Positions 35,552-44,085 of a stretch of 64,000 nucleotides of DNA are shown in pieces. Position numbers and translations under genes: made by a program. The first letter of the stretch is position 1. Each line of letters starts with the position of its first letter. The DNA comes from Periplaneta americana (Eukaryota > Arthropoda > Insecta > Blattodea > Blattidae). The notes below the pieces were generated by a model, which ran no database searches, was not told the origin of the DNA, and saw nothing but the letters and a program-made list of their open reading frames with translations. The DNA lies in the NCBI RefSeq assembly GCF_040183065.1, contig NW_027185566.1, forward strand, positions 186,001 to 250,000. Reading direction: 5' to 3'.

Positions 35552-36873
35552 AAGAATAAGCTCACTTTGACGCCAATTTCACTACTAGGTTTTATATCGG
35601 CATTATTGACCGTAGTTTGGATTCCTCGTCTGTAGAGAAAGGCGAGTTGTGTGTTATCACCAAAGCGATATGCAATTTGTGTTGCTACAAAATTATTAAC
35701 CTTTTGGGAGTCCCAGGACAATATTTGTCCCAAACTACTCATATCTTCAGCTATGTAACTTATGCTCAAAGAGAGTTGACCTAGTATATAGGGCTTGAGT
35801 TCTATCGAAAGAATATATGAGAACAAAGGGTCTATTTGCCCATAAATATCTAAATAGAAGTTAAGGTTATTTTTGAAAAAAGAAAATTGGTTACTAATTT
35901 GATAGCCCAAAGATTTTTTATTGTCTAAGCTAGTGGGTCTTGTTTTTCTAATTTCTGGTTGGAAATATAGTGGTGAAAAGAAATTGATATGAAAACCATT
36001 CTGTAAATAAGCTAACCCTATGTCTAGATGGTAAAACTGATTGTAATCTACAGAAAATTGGGCTAAAATAGCATTTTGAGAGTAAGATAATAACCCAGCA
36101 TATTCCAAGGAGGAACTTAAAAGTAGTTTTTTATTTTGAGATTGGTATACAGGAGTGGTAATACCAACAGAATAGGTGTATCTTGCTTTTGAAGAGGGAT
36201 TTGGTTTGAGATTAATTTTATTCTCACTACTCATGAGAATATGTAAAGAATCTCGGTCATAAATGAAATCTGTGTAAATTTTGAGGTCTTGAAAAAGGGA
36301 GTTTTCTAAACTTTTCAAGGGTGTTATGGAAATTTCACCTCCACCGAGTCCAAAACTTTCTATGTTAGAAGTGAAAAACTGAAAACTGGCATATCTCCAA
36401 CTTCCTTTTACGGAAAGTCCTAACTGTCTAATAGTAGGAAGAAATAGGTCGTTTCTGAAATGAGATATGAGTAAACCACTTCCTAAAGAAAGATTGTGAA
36501 TACTACCCACTTTTAAACTAAAAGATTGATCAGGAAGTTGATAGCCTAATGTTTGAACAAAATTAAGATAATTACTGGGATAAATATAATCCCAGCTGTT
36601 TAAGATTCCTCCATTATTTGCAGCAATTCGTAATGGGAAATCTAGTGCAAAATAAAAATTCTCAATTTTAAAAAAAGGGGATACCTTAGTCTCAATATAG
36701 TTGACACCATTTAAAAAAATATTATTCACATCTGTCTTTATATGACTGATGAAGAACTTCTTTGATTGTTTTTGAATCAGATCGATTTCTTGCTGTTCCA
36801 CTTCTTGTGAGAATAACACGGGAGGAAAAACGAAAAAAATAAGGAAGGAAATAACAATGAACATCTTGTCCAT
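35548..36873 (-). CDS. Predicted outer-membrane beta-barrel protein
   Basis: The 441-residue protein has a signal peptide (hydrophobic 5-20, cut near LFSQE). It is followed by about 400 residues of alternating strand patterns ending in EIGVKVSLFF, whose terminal Phe is typical of outer-membrane barrels. Aromatic girdles such as YHLDIGLAYLQNGFHINFF fit transmembrane strands. AGGGAGG lies eight bases before the ATG. The function (porin, adhesin or secretion) cannot be told; no named family is recognised. It follows the DEAD-box helicase gene by 30 bases. Confidence 0.7.
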   Translation of the reverse strand: MDKMFIVISFLIFFVFPPVLFSQEVEQQEIDLIQKQSKKFFISHIKTDVNNIFLNGVNYIETKVSPFFKIENFYFALDFPLRIAANNGGILNSWDYIYPSNYLNFVQTLGYQLPDQSFSLKVGSIHNLSLGSGLLISHFRNDLFLPTIRQLGLSVKGSWRYASFQFFTSNIESFGLGGGEISITPLKSLENSLFQDLKIYTDFIYDRDSLHILMSSENKINLKPNPSSKARYTYSVGITTPVYQSQNKKLLLSSSLEYAGLLSYSQNAILAQFSVDYNQFYHLDIGLAYLQNGFHINFFSPLYFQPEIRKTRPTSLDNKKSLGYQISNQFSFFKNNLNFYLDIYGQIDPLFSYILSIELKPYILGQLSLSISYIAEDMSSLGQILSWDSQKVNNFVATQIAYRFGDNTQLAFLYRRGIQTTVNNADIKPSSEIGVKVSLFF

Positions 36874-36903
36874 AAATAAAACTTCCTCCCTATATTTTAA
36901 GTT

Positions 36904-38664
36904 TTAAGCCCCGCGTTTAAAAGAGGAATATTTACGCTCTCCTCGTCCACCTCGGTGCTCATAGCTACCACTACCTGAAAATCTTCTAGAAGATCTTCCA
37001 TTACGATCGTATCCACCACCGACACTAGAATTTCTATGTCCCCCACTGTGATTACCATCCTTATTTTTGGCCAAAGTAATAAGAGGTTTTTTATTTCTAG
37101 TTGCTAGTCGTTTTTCATCTTTTACAATAGCATGAGCATAAGTATTTGGAACAGTGGCAAATGAAAAGTTTTCTAAGACCAGTATGTCCTGAATATCGTT
37201 AGAAGCTATACCACCCTTGTCAAAGAGGAGGTCTTGAATGCTTTCTTTAGTTGTGCCTTGTACTTTTCCTAAAGCAATAAAAATTCTCTGTGAAGAAGAG
37301 GATTTTGTATAATCTTCTTCAAGAATATCCCCATACTGTTTTGGTAAGAGTATATTTCCTGCAAAATGTTCCAACAGCAAACTGACCAAGTTTTTTGTAT
37401 CTGGGTAAAGTTCTATGAGTTCATCCGCTAGAGTAGATATATGAGAAAAATCTTTAGAAGACTTATCTTCATGGGAAAGCTTATGCAAAGACTCTACAAA
37501 CAATGCACTCCTTCTTTCTATAAGGTCTTCAGCACTAGGAAGATGAGCCTTTTCAATATCTGCCTTAGCAACTCTTTTTATGAGTAAAAGCTGTGGGTAT
37601 TCGGACTGACTCACAAAAGAAACGGCCACTCCTTCTTTACCAGCACGACCAGTTCTTCCAATTCTATGAACATAGGCTTCAGGATCTTGAGGTAAAGAAT
37701 AGTTGACCACATAGTTAAGATCCTGTACATCAATTCCACGAGCAGCGACATCAGTTGCTACAAGTATATTAATACTATGTTTTTTAAATTTTTTGAGAGC
37801 AATTTCCCTCTGGTTCTGGGATAAATCCCCATGAATGTCGGCGGCTTTGTAACCTTTTTCTATGAGTTTCTGGGCTACTTCTTGAACAGTCAACTTGGTT
37901 TGGCAAAAGATAATTCCATAAAAATTTCCAGCGGTGTCAATAATTCTAGTAAGTGCCTGGAATTTTTGGTTATTGGGTATAGAATAATACTTTTGGCTAA
38001 TGAGTGCTGTTGTAACTTCCTGTGGTTGTACGCTGACCTGCTCATGAACTGGAATGTATTTATTTACCAACTTTTGAACAATTTTAGGAAAAGTAGCTGA
38101 AAATAAAAGAATTTGAGGATTTCCTGCAGAAGAAAATTTCATAATGGTTTCTACATCCTCTTGAAATCCCATAGAAAACATTTCATCTGCTTCATCTAAG
38201 ACAAAAAATTTAATTTTTTCAATTTTTAGGCTTCCTCTTTCTAAATGATCGATGACTCGTCCAGGTGTGCCAACAATAATATGTGGGTTTCTTTTCAGTT
38301 TGCTCATTTGTAACGAGATAGATTGTCCACCATAAATAGGGATAATGTTGAGTTTTTTTGTGCTTTTAAGAGAATTAATCTCTTCACAAACTTGAAGACA
38401 AAGCTCTCTAGTAGGTGTCAACACAATTGCTTGAGTGTAATGAGCTTGGTCATCTAGCCTTTCCACTAAAGGGATGCCGAAAGCGGCTGTCTTCCCTGTA
38501 CCAGTTTGTGCCTGACCGATAACATGACTACTTGTTTTTAAAAGAAGAGGGATAACCTTTTCCTGTATAGGAGAAGGTTTGGTAAAACCTTTTTTTTCTA
38601 AGGCATCTAAGGTAGAAGGACTTAGATTGAGGTCTTTAAAACTTATGTTAGTTGAATCTTGCAA
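36904..38664 (-). CDS. deaD: DEAD-box ATP-dependent RNA helicase
   Basis: The 586-residue helicase has the Q motif (FTKPSPIQ), motif I AQTGTGKT (52-59), Ia PTRELCLQV, motif II DEAD, motif III SAT, and in the second domain VATDVAARGID and HRIGRTGRAGKEG. After the core comes a DbpA/CsdA-like RNA-binding region (about 450-540), then a Gly/Arg/Ser-rich tail (540-586) that should bind RNA without specificity. This layout suits DeaD/CsdA roles in ribosome assembly and cold adaptation. The family role is known; the specific role here is inferred. Confidence 0.95.
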   Translation of the reverse strand: MQDSTNISFKDLNLSPSTLDALEKKGFTKPSPIQEKVIPLLLKTSSHVIGQAQTGTGKTAAFGIPLVERLDDQAHYTQAIVLTPTRELCLQVCEEINSLKSTKKLNIIPIYGGQSISLQMSKLKRNPHIIVGTPGRVIDHLERGSLKIEKIKFFVLDEADEMFSMGFQEDVETIMKFSSAGNPQILLFSATFPKIVQKLVNKYIPVHEQVSVQPQEVTTALISQKYYSIPNNQKFQALTRIIDTAGNFYGIIFCQTKLTVQEVAQKLIEKGYKAADIHGDLSQNQREIALKKFKKHSINILVATDVAARGIDVQDLNYVVNYSLPQDPEAYVHRIGRTGRAGKEGVAVSFVSQSEYPQLLLIKRVAKADIEKAHLPSAEDLIERRSALFVESLHKLSHEDKSSKDFSHISTLADELIELYPDTKNLVSLLLEHFAGNILLPKQYGDILEEDYTKSSSSQRIFIALGKVQGTTKESIQDLLFDKGGIASNDIQDILVLENFSFATVPNTYAHAIVKDEKRLATRNKKPLITLAKNKDGNHSGGHRNSSVGGGYDRNGRSSRRFSGSGSYEHRGGRGERKYSSFKRGA

Positions 38665-38716
38665 TGGGTTACTCCAAAGAAAAAGTTCAGCGTATAAAAT
38701 AGAAAAATCTATATCT

Positions 38717-39679
38717 TTAACTTTCTCTTGATTTTATTTTTTCTAGATCAGGAGACTTATTTTTTACTAAATAAATACTCTTATGTTGGGATTCGTAATA
38801 AACACGCATAAGCACTTCGGCCACAATACCAAAGCATATTAAAACCAATGCGAACATAAGAAAAAGGAATGTAGCTGGAAGATAGTAATTCAATCCATCT
38901 CCTTTAAAAATCCATACATAAATATATATAAGGAAAGATATAAAACCAAAAAATAATGGAAAACAAGCTAATTTCCCAAAGAAATAAATGGGCTTAGTAA
39001 AAAATTTACCTGTAAATTTTAAGATCCATATATCCGCTAGAACTTTAAAAATTCTGGAAAAACCATAGTGAGATTTTCCAAATTTTCTATGATAATGATG
39101 AACAGGAACATTAGTATATTTGGCACCGGTCCAAACAACATAAATAGGTAGTAAACGATGCATTTCTCCATAAAGCTTTACATTATCTAAAACAGACTTT
39201 TTATAGGCTTTTAACGAGCATCCTAGATCCTTGATATAAACGCGGGTGATTTTTCTGATGATGGTATTTGCAATTTTAGAAAGGAAAACTCTAAAAAATC
39301 CATCTTTTCGATTTTTTCTAAAACCAGCTACCATATCGTAGCCTTCTTCTATTTTTTGCAAAAGTAAAGGGAAGTCTTCAGGAGAGTTTTGACCATCGGA
39401 ATCCATAATAATAATGATTTCTCCTCTAGCCATGTCTATTCCACAAGCGGTGGCAGCGGTCTGTCCAAAATTTCTAGTTAATTGGGCTATTTTTACTTGT
39501 TCAGGAAAATCATGGGCTAATTTTTCCAGTATGGACTGTGAATTGTCTCTAGAGCCATCGTTCACCATAATAACTTCGAAAGTTTTTTCTAATGGAGTGA
39601 GAATTTTTTGAATTTCTAAAAATAATTTTTCTATAGCTTTTTCTTCTTCGTAAATAGGGAGAACAACTGATATATTCAT
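38717..39679 (-). CDS. Family 2 glycosyltransferase, polyprenyl-phosphate sugar transferase type
   Basis: The 320-residue protein has an N-terminal GT-A domain (1-220) with ISVVLPIYEEEKAIEKLF, VMVNDGSRDNS and IIIMDSDGQNSPEDFPLLL, and two C-terminal membrane helices (about 235-260 and 270-295). This is the layout of DPM1/GtrB/ArnC-like enzymes, which load a sugar onto undecaprenyl phosphate. The sugar is unknown. It follows argS by 16 bases on the same strand. Confidence 0.9.
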   Translation of the reverse strand: MNISVVLPIYEEEKAIEKLFLEIQKILTPLEKTFEVIMVNDGSRDNSQSILEKLAHDFPEQVKIAQLTRNFGQTAATACGIDMARGEIIIIMDSDGQNSPEDFPLLLQKIEEGYDMVAGFRKNRKDGFFRVFLSKIANTIIRKITRVYIKDLGCSLKAYKKSVLDNVKLYGEMHRLLPIYVVWTGAKYTNVPVHHYHRKFGKSHYGFSRIFKVLADIWILKFTGKFFTKPIYFFGKLACFPLFFGFISFLIYIYVWIFKGDGLNYYLPATFLFLMFALVLICFGIVAEVLMRVYYESQHKSIYLVKNKSPDLEKIKSRES

Positions 39680-39695
39680 TGAATTTTAAATCCTT

Positions 39696-41273
39696 TTAAA
39701 TTTTTTCTGGCATAGATATCCCAAGTAAGGTGCTGGCATCTACGAGTATTTTTGCCACACCTTCAATTATACTCACTCGATAAAAGATAATCATATCTTT
39801 TTCTCGGATTCTTATTTTTTCGTAAAATTTATGAAATAAACTTGCAAGATCGTAAATGTAAGCATACAGATAGTACGGATCCATTTCTCTTACAACCATT
39901 TGTATTGTTTCTTTATAATTAAGGGCGTGTAACAATAAACTAGTTTCAACACTTTGTAATTCTTCTGGATAATCCCAATGGTTGATTGTTGGAGCATCTT
40001 GGGGAGCTTGATCACGATAAGGAAGCGTACTCAGTATAGATTGAATACGGGCATAGGCATATTGGATATAGAATAAGGGATTTTCTTTGCTTTTTGAACT
40101 GAGAACATCCAAATCAAAATCGATAGAGTGATTAAATTTTTTTGATAAAAGGACGATTCGCAAGGCATCTACACCAATTTCATCTACAACTTCTTGTAAG
40201 CTGACAATATTGCCAGCTCGTTTGGACATTTTTATAGGTTCTCCATTTTTCATCAAATTGACAAGTTGCCCCAATAAGACTGTAAACCTTGTTTGATGAT
40301 GAGAGAGAGCTTCTACAGTGGCTGTTATGCGTTTGACATAACCATGATGATCTGCCCCTAAAATATCGATAATCCAGTGAGCACCCGACTGAATTTTGGT
40401 GTAATGATATGCAATATCTGGGGCAAAATACGTGAAAGAACCATCTGATTTAATTAATGCTCTGTCTTTGTCGTCTCCCAGTTGTGAAGTGGCAAAAAAG
40501 GTGGCACCATCTTTTGAGTAAATTAAATTTTGTTCACGAAGTTTTGTAATAGCTTTGTCTATTTCTTTGTTTTCAATCAGAGATTTTTCGGAGTAGTAGT
40601 TATCCATAGTAACACCGATTTTCTTAATTAAATTTTCGTGTTGCTTTTTAAAAAAATCGACGGGTTCTTCATCCGTTTGAGCCACTTCTTTTAGGTACTC
40701 TCCATGATATCCATCTTCAGGAACGGGTTGACCATTTTTCAGGGCAATCACACTCTCTTTGAGTTTTTGGATTTGGTTCCCCGCATCATTTACATAAAAT
40801 TCTGTAAAAACATTATATCCTACTCGTTTCAAAATTCGTGCTAAACTATCTCCCAATATAGCCCACCGCCCATGTCCTATATGGAGTGGACCTGTAGGGT
40901 TGGCAGAGATAAATTCCAAATGTATTTTTTGGTGCTGATTGTCAAATTGATAAGCTTTTGGATCATTTAAGAGTTTTTTACAACTTCTTAATAGAAAAGC
41001 AGGATTGAAAAAAATATTAATATATCCCTTTGTACTCTGTACTTTTTGTAAATCAGGATGGTCTTGAAGCTTTGTGGCAAGTTTTTCGGCAATAACTGTA
41101 GGAGATTGTTTCAGGTGTTTTGCCAAGATAAATGCCACAGAACTGGCAAGATGTCCTAATTCTGGATTTGGAGTACTGGAGATAAGAATATCTGTTTCCC
41201 TAATGGTGTTATTCCAAAGTTGTTGAATTTGAGAGAAAATATGAGTTCTCAACATCTCTTGGAGTAAATTCAT
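39696..41273 (-). CDS. argS: Arginyl-tRNA synthetase
   Basis: The 525-residue class I enzyme has the HIGH motif in SANPTGPLHIGHGRWAILGD and the KMSKS-like motif as IKMSKRAGNIVSL. The C-terminal DALR anticodon-binding domain is present (about 400-525). The N-terminal Add-1 domain is somewhat short, giving a length below the usual 550-580. An AAGGT site precedes the ATG. It heads a minus-strand cluster with the glycosyltransferase and helicase and is divergent from feoA. Confidence 0.96.
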   Translation of the reverse strand: MNLLQEMLRTHIFSQIQQLWNNTIRETDILISSTPNPELGHLASSVAFILAKHLKQSPTVIAEKLATKLQDHPDLQKVQSTKGYINIFFNPAFLLRSCKKLLNDPKAYQFDNQHQKIHLEFISANPTGPLHIGHGRWAILGDSLARILKRVGYNVFTEFYVNDAGNQIQKLKESVIALKNGQPVPEDGYHGEYLKEVAQTDEEPVDFFKKQHENLIKKIGVTMDNYYSEKSLIENKEIDKAITKLREQNLIYSKDGATFFATSQLGDDKDRALIKSDGSFTYFAPDIAYHYTKIQSGAHWIIDILGADHHGYVKRITATVEALSHHQTRFTVLLGQLVNLMKNGEPIKMSKRAGNIVSLQEVVDEIGVDALRIVLLSKKFNHSIDFDLDVLSSKSKENPLFYIQYAYARIQSILSTLPYRDQAPQDAPTINHWDYPEELQSVETSLLLHALNYKETIQMVVREMDPYYLYAYIYDLASLFHKFYEKIRIREKDMIIFYRVSIIEGVAKILVDASTLLGISMPEKI

Positions 41274-41343
41274 AGAGAGACCTTCTTAGATTATTATATT
41301 GACCAAGAAAATATACTATTATTTTGTAATAAAAATTTGAACT

Positions 41344-41373
41344 TTTACAAAAAAAACGACTATCTTTTATATA
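41344..41373 (+). promoter_or_regulatory. Candidate feoAB promoter
   Basis: TTTACA (41344-41349) and TATATA (41368-41373) are 18 bases apart, about 36 bases before the feoA ATG. No clear Fur-box palindrome is seen in the 135-base gap, so iron control is not shown. Confidence 0.35.
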
Positions 41374-41408
41374 CCAAGTAAATTAATAGGAATTAATGGG
41401 GTAATAAA

Positions 41409-41801
41409 ATGAATATTGCACTTAGTCAGCTGAAAGAATATGAACAGGCTAAAATTAAAGCTGTTATGGATATTTGTCCGGATCAATGTTTTTTGGAAGG
41501 TTGTCCTCATCAACATAGGCAAAAGGTAGAAAAAAAACCATCTAAAATTCGTGCTAAAATTTTGGCTTTTTTTGGTAAAAAAAATTGCCAGACAAAAAAA
41601 CAGCTTACAGAAACATTTCCGTTTATTGGAGAAGATACGATTAGAGAACGAATTTTTGCCTTAGGGATTATTCCTGGAGCTACCGTAAGAATGATGGGCA
41701 AGTCTCCTTTAAGGGATCCTATGGTAGTAGATTTGAGTGGGCACCTTGTCTCTCTTCGCAAAGCAGAAGCGGATCTAGTTATGGTAGAGATACAGGAATA
41801 G
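41409..41801 (+). CDS. feoA: FeoA-like iron transport protein with a Cys/His-rich insertion
   Basis: The 130-residue protein is almost twice the usual FeoA length (about 75). Residues 3-19 (IALSQLKEYEQAKIKAV) match the first strand of the FeoA SH3-like fold. Residues 77-128 (IRERIFALGIIPGATVRM onward to VSLRKAEADLVMVEI) match the rest. Between them lies an insertion of about 55 residues with CPDQCFLEGCPHQH (C23, C27, C32, H34, H36) and a Lys-rich stretch. The cluster could bind a metal. It lies four bases upstream of feoB, so a FeoB partner role is very likely. Confidence 0.88.
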   Translation: MNIALSQLKEYEQAKIKAVMDICPDQCFLEGCPHQHRQKVEKKPSKIRAKILAFFGKKNCQTKKQLTETFPFIGEDTIRERIFALGIIPGATVRMMGKSPLRDPMVVDLSGHLVSLRKAEADLVMVEIQE

Positions 41802-41805
41802 CTCT

Positions 41806-44085
41806 ATGAAAAAAGTTGTGTTGGTAGGAAATCCTAATGTAGGGAAAACATCTATTTTTAATTTTATTACGGGTTCTCAGTTTAGAGTGGGGAATTTTCC
41901 AGGAGTGACAGTTGAGAAAAAACATACAACTCTAGATTTTGCTGGAGAAACTTATCAAATTGTGGATTTACCTGGAATTTATTCTTTTATTTCTCGTGCT
42001 CCCGATGAAGAAATCACTAGAAATTACTTATTATCCAATAATCAGGATTCTCCAGATTTAATTATCAATGTGGTAGATGCCAATAATCTAGATCGGAACT
42101 TATATTTGACAACATCCTTACTTCAACTGGGTAAGCCTATTATTTTGGTAGTTACCATGCTGGATGTAGCCGCTCATAATGGACTCATTTTGGATTTAGA
42201 TAGATTATCTAGAAATCTTGGAATTCCTGTGATTGGGGTAGATCAGAAAAATAAGAAAGACAAAGAAAAAATTCTCAAAGCATTGGGGAATATACCCAGT
42301 GTGCCTGAAAATATTGTTTTTCCTACTATTTTATTTCAAAACGTTCAACATTTAAAACAGACTGTAGAAGAGTCCGACGTTGAAAAATTTCATGATAAAG
42401 CCAATCTGGCGGCTTTTAAAATATTGGAAGATGACAAACAAATCAACGCAGAATTTCAAAATAAACCTAAAGTTCAAGAAGCCAAACATAAAACCATAGA
42501 AGCTCTTAAAGAATTATTTTTTCACGATATTGTTCTCGTTTTAGCACAATTTAGGTACAATTTTATCGATCGGGCTTTAAATCAAGTTCGGCTCAGTAAA
42601 AGTGAAAAAACGACTATTACTCAGAAATTAGATAAATATTTACTTCACAAATATTGGGGGTTTCCTCTTTTTGTTGTTATTATTTGGTTTTGCTTTAAGG
42701 TGGCTGTAAGTATTGGTAGTGCTTTTCAAGATTTTTTTGAGATTGCCTCAGGAGCTGTTTTTGTGGATCTTATGGGAGATCTTTTGCAAAATCACCCTTT
42801 TTTAAAGTTAGTTATAGCAGATTCTATTGGTTCGGGTATACAAGCTCTATGTACTTTTATTCCCGTTATTTTTATGGTGTTTGTTGTCATGAATTTTTTG
42901 GAAGATACAGGATATTTAGCCAGGATTACTGTTTTGGTGGATAGGCTGATGCGATTTTTAGGATTACCAGGAAAAGCTCTAGCCCCTTTAATTATGGGAT
43001 TTGGTTGTAATGTTGTTTCTATTTTTGGGGCAAGAATTTTGGAAACCCCACAAGAAAGAAAGATTAGTATTGCTATGAGTCCTTTTATTTCTTGTGGAGC
43101 TAGGCTTCCTGTTTATACTTTAATTACTTTGGCTATTTTTCCAAATAGTCAAGGGAGTGTGATTGCTTCTTTATATTTTGTAGGAATTTTTTTTTCCATT
43201 TTAACGGCATTTTTATTAAGTAGAGTATTTTACAAGTCCCAAGAATATTCGTTTTTACTCTTGGAACTTCCTGAGTATCATTTCCCTAATTTTAAAATGA
43301 TTTTTAAAATTTCTGGTCGTCGAGTGAAAGGTTTAATGATGAGAGCTTTTAAACTGGTTATTGTTTTTATGGCCATTTATCAGATTTTGGATCATATTAC
43401 TTTATCCCATCCTAAAGAGGGGATGTTGGCTAAGCCTCAAGATAAAAGTGTAATCCGAGCTTTTGGAGAAGGTCTTTCTAAACCGTTGGCATTAATGGGA
43501 GTTCAAGAAAAGAGTTGGCCTTTAGCCGTAGGATTGATCAATGGGCTTTTGGCTAAAGAAGCTGTTGTAGGAACTTTAGTGGTAGCTTTTGCAGCGGAGG
43601 ATGCTAAAGATGGAGTCGAAGAGAAGCTGGAAAAAACGACTTTTAAAAGCTCTATGAGTCATTTTGGATCCTCCATCAAGGAAGCATTGATTACTATTCC
43701 ACATAATCTTATTGGCTTTACAAACGATGATGGAGAATGGGAGGCTGGAGTTTTAACCAGTCCAGAGTTTTATATTCCGCTATATACAGTTTTCCACCCA
43801 CTGGAAGAATTAGCTCCAGAGGAGAGTTCGTTAGCTGGAAAAATACAAAGTAGTTTTGCTGACGAAAATGAACCCAACTTGCTCAAAAGAGAGGCTAAAG
43901 CCAAAGTAGCCGCCTATGCTTATCTTCTTTTTATTCTTCTTTATACGGCTTGTATTGCGGTACTTTCAGCTACTAACAAGGAACTTGGCAGAAAATGGAT
44001 GTGGGGCGTTTTACTTTACCAGCTCTTTTTAGCTTATGGGGTATCTGTGTTGTTTTATCAAATAGGTTGTTTACTCATCGGATAA
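41806..44085 (+). CDS. feoB: Ferrous iron transporter FeoB
   Basis: The 759-residue Fe(II) transporter has an N-terminal G domain: G1 GNPNVGKTS (8-16), the iron-linked GNFPGVTVEKK (29-39), G3 DLPG (54-57) and a G4 slot reading TMLD (117-120) where NxxD is usual. The membrane part includes two Gate-like segments (GFGCNVVSIFGARIL and AVGLINGLLAKEAVVGTL) and a C-terminal pair of helices. No feoC gene follows. Its 3' end overlaps the convergent ABC gene by 15 bases. Confidence 0.97.
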   Translation: MKKVVLVGNPNVGKTSIFNFITGSQFRVGNFPGVTVEKKHTTLDFAGETYQIVDLPGIYSFISRAPDEEITRNYLLSNNQDSPDLIINVVDANNLDRNLYLTTSLLQLGKPIILVVTMLDVAAHNGLILDLDRLSRNLGIPVIGVDQKNKKDKEKILKALGNIPSVPENIVFPTILFQNVQHLKQTVEESDVEKFHDKANLAAFKILEDDKQINAEFQNKPKVQEAKHKTIEALKELFFHDIVLVLAQFRYNFIDRALNQVRLSKSEKTTITQKLDKYLLHKYWGFPLFVVIIWFCFKVAVSIGSAFQDFFEIASGAVFVDLMGDLLQNHPFLKLVIADSIGSGIQALCTFIPVIFMVFVVMNFLEDTGYLARITVLVDRLMRFLGLPGKALAPLIMGFGCNVVSIFGARILETPQERKISIAMSPFISCGARLPVYTLITLAIFPNSQGSVIASLYFVGIFFSILTAFLLSRVFYKSQEYSFLLLELPEYHFPNFKMIFKISGRRVKGLMMRAFKLVIVFMAIYQILDHITLSHPKEGMLAKPQDKSVIRAFGEGLSKPLALMGVQEKSWPLAVGLINGLLAKEAVVGTLVVAFAAEDAKDGVEEKLEKTTFKSSMSHFGSSIKEALITIPHNLIGFTNDDGEWEAGVLTSPEFYIPLYTVFHPLEELAPEESSLAGKIQSSFADENEPNLLKREAKAKVAAYAYLLFILLYTACIAVLSATNKELGRKWMWGVLLYQLFLAYGVSVLFYQIGCLLIG

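Noticed and set aside
41274-41408. Possible Fur box before feoA
   Set aside because: No recognisable palindrome of the GATAAT type; only a generic promoter pattern is seen.
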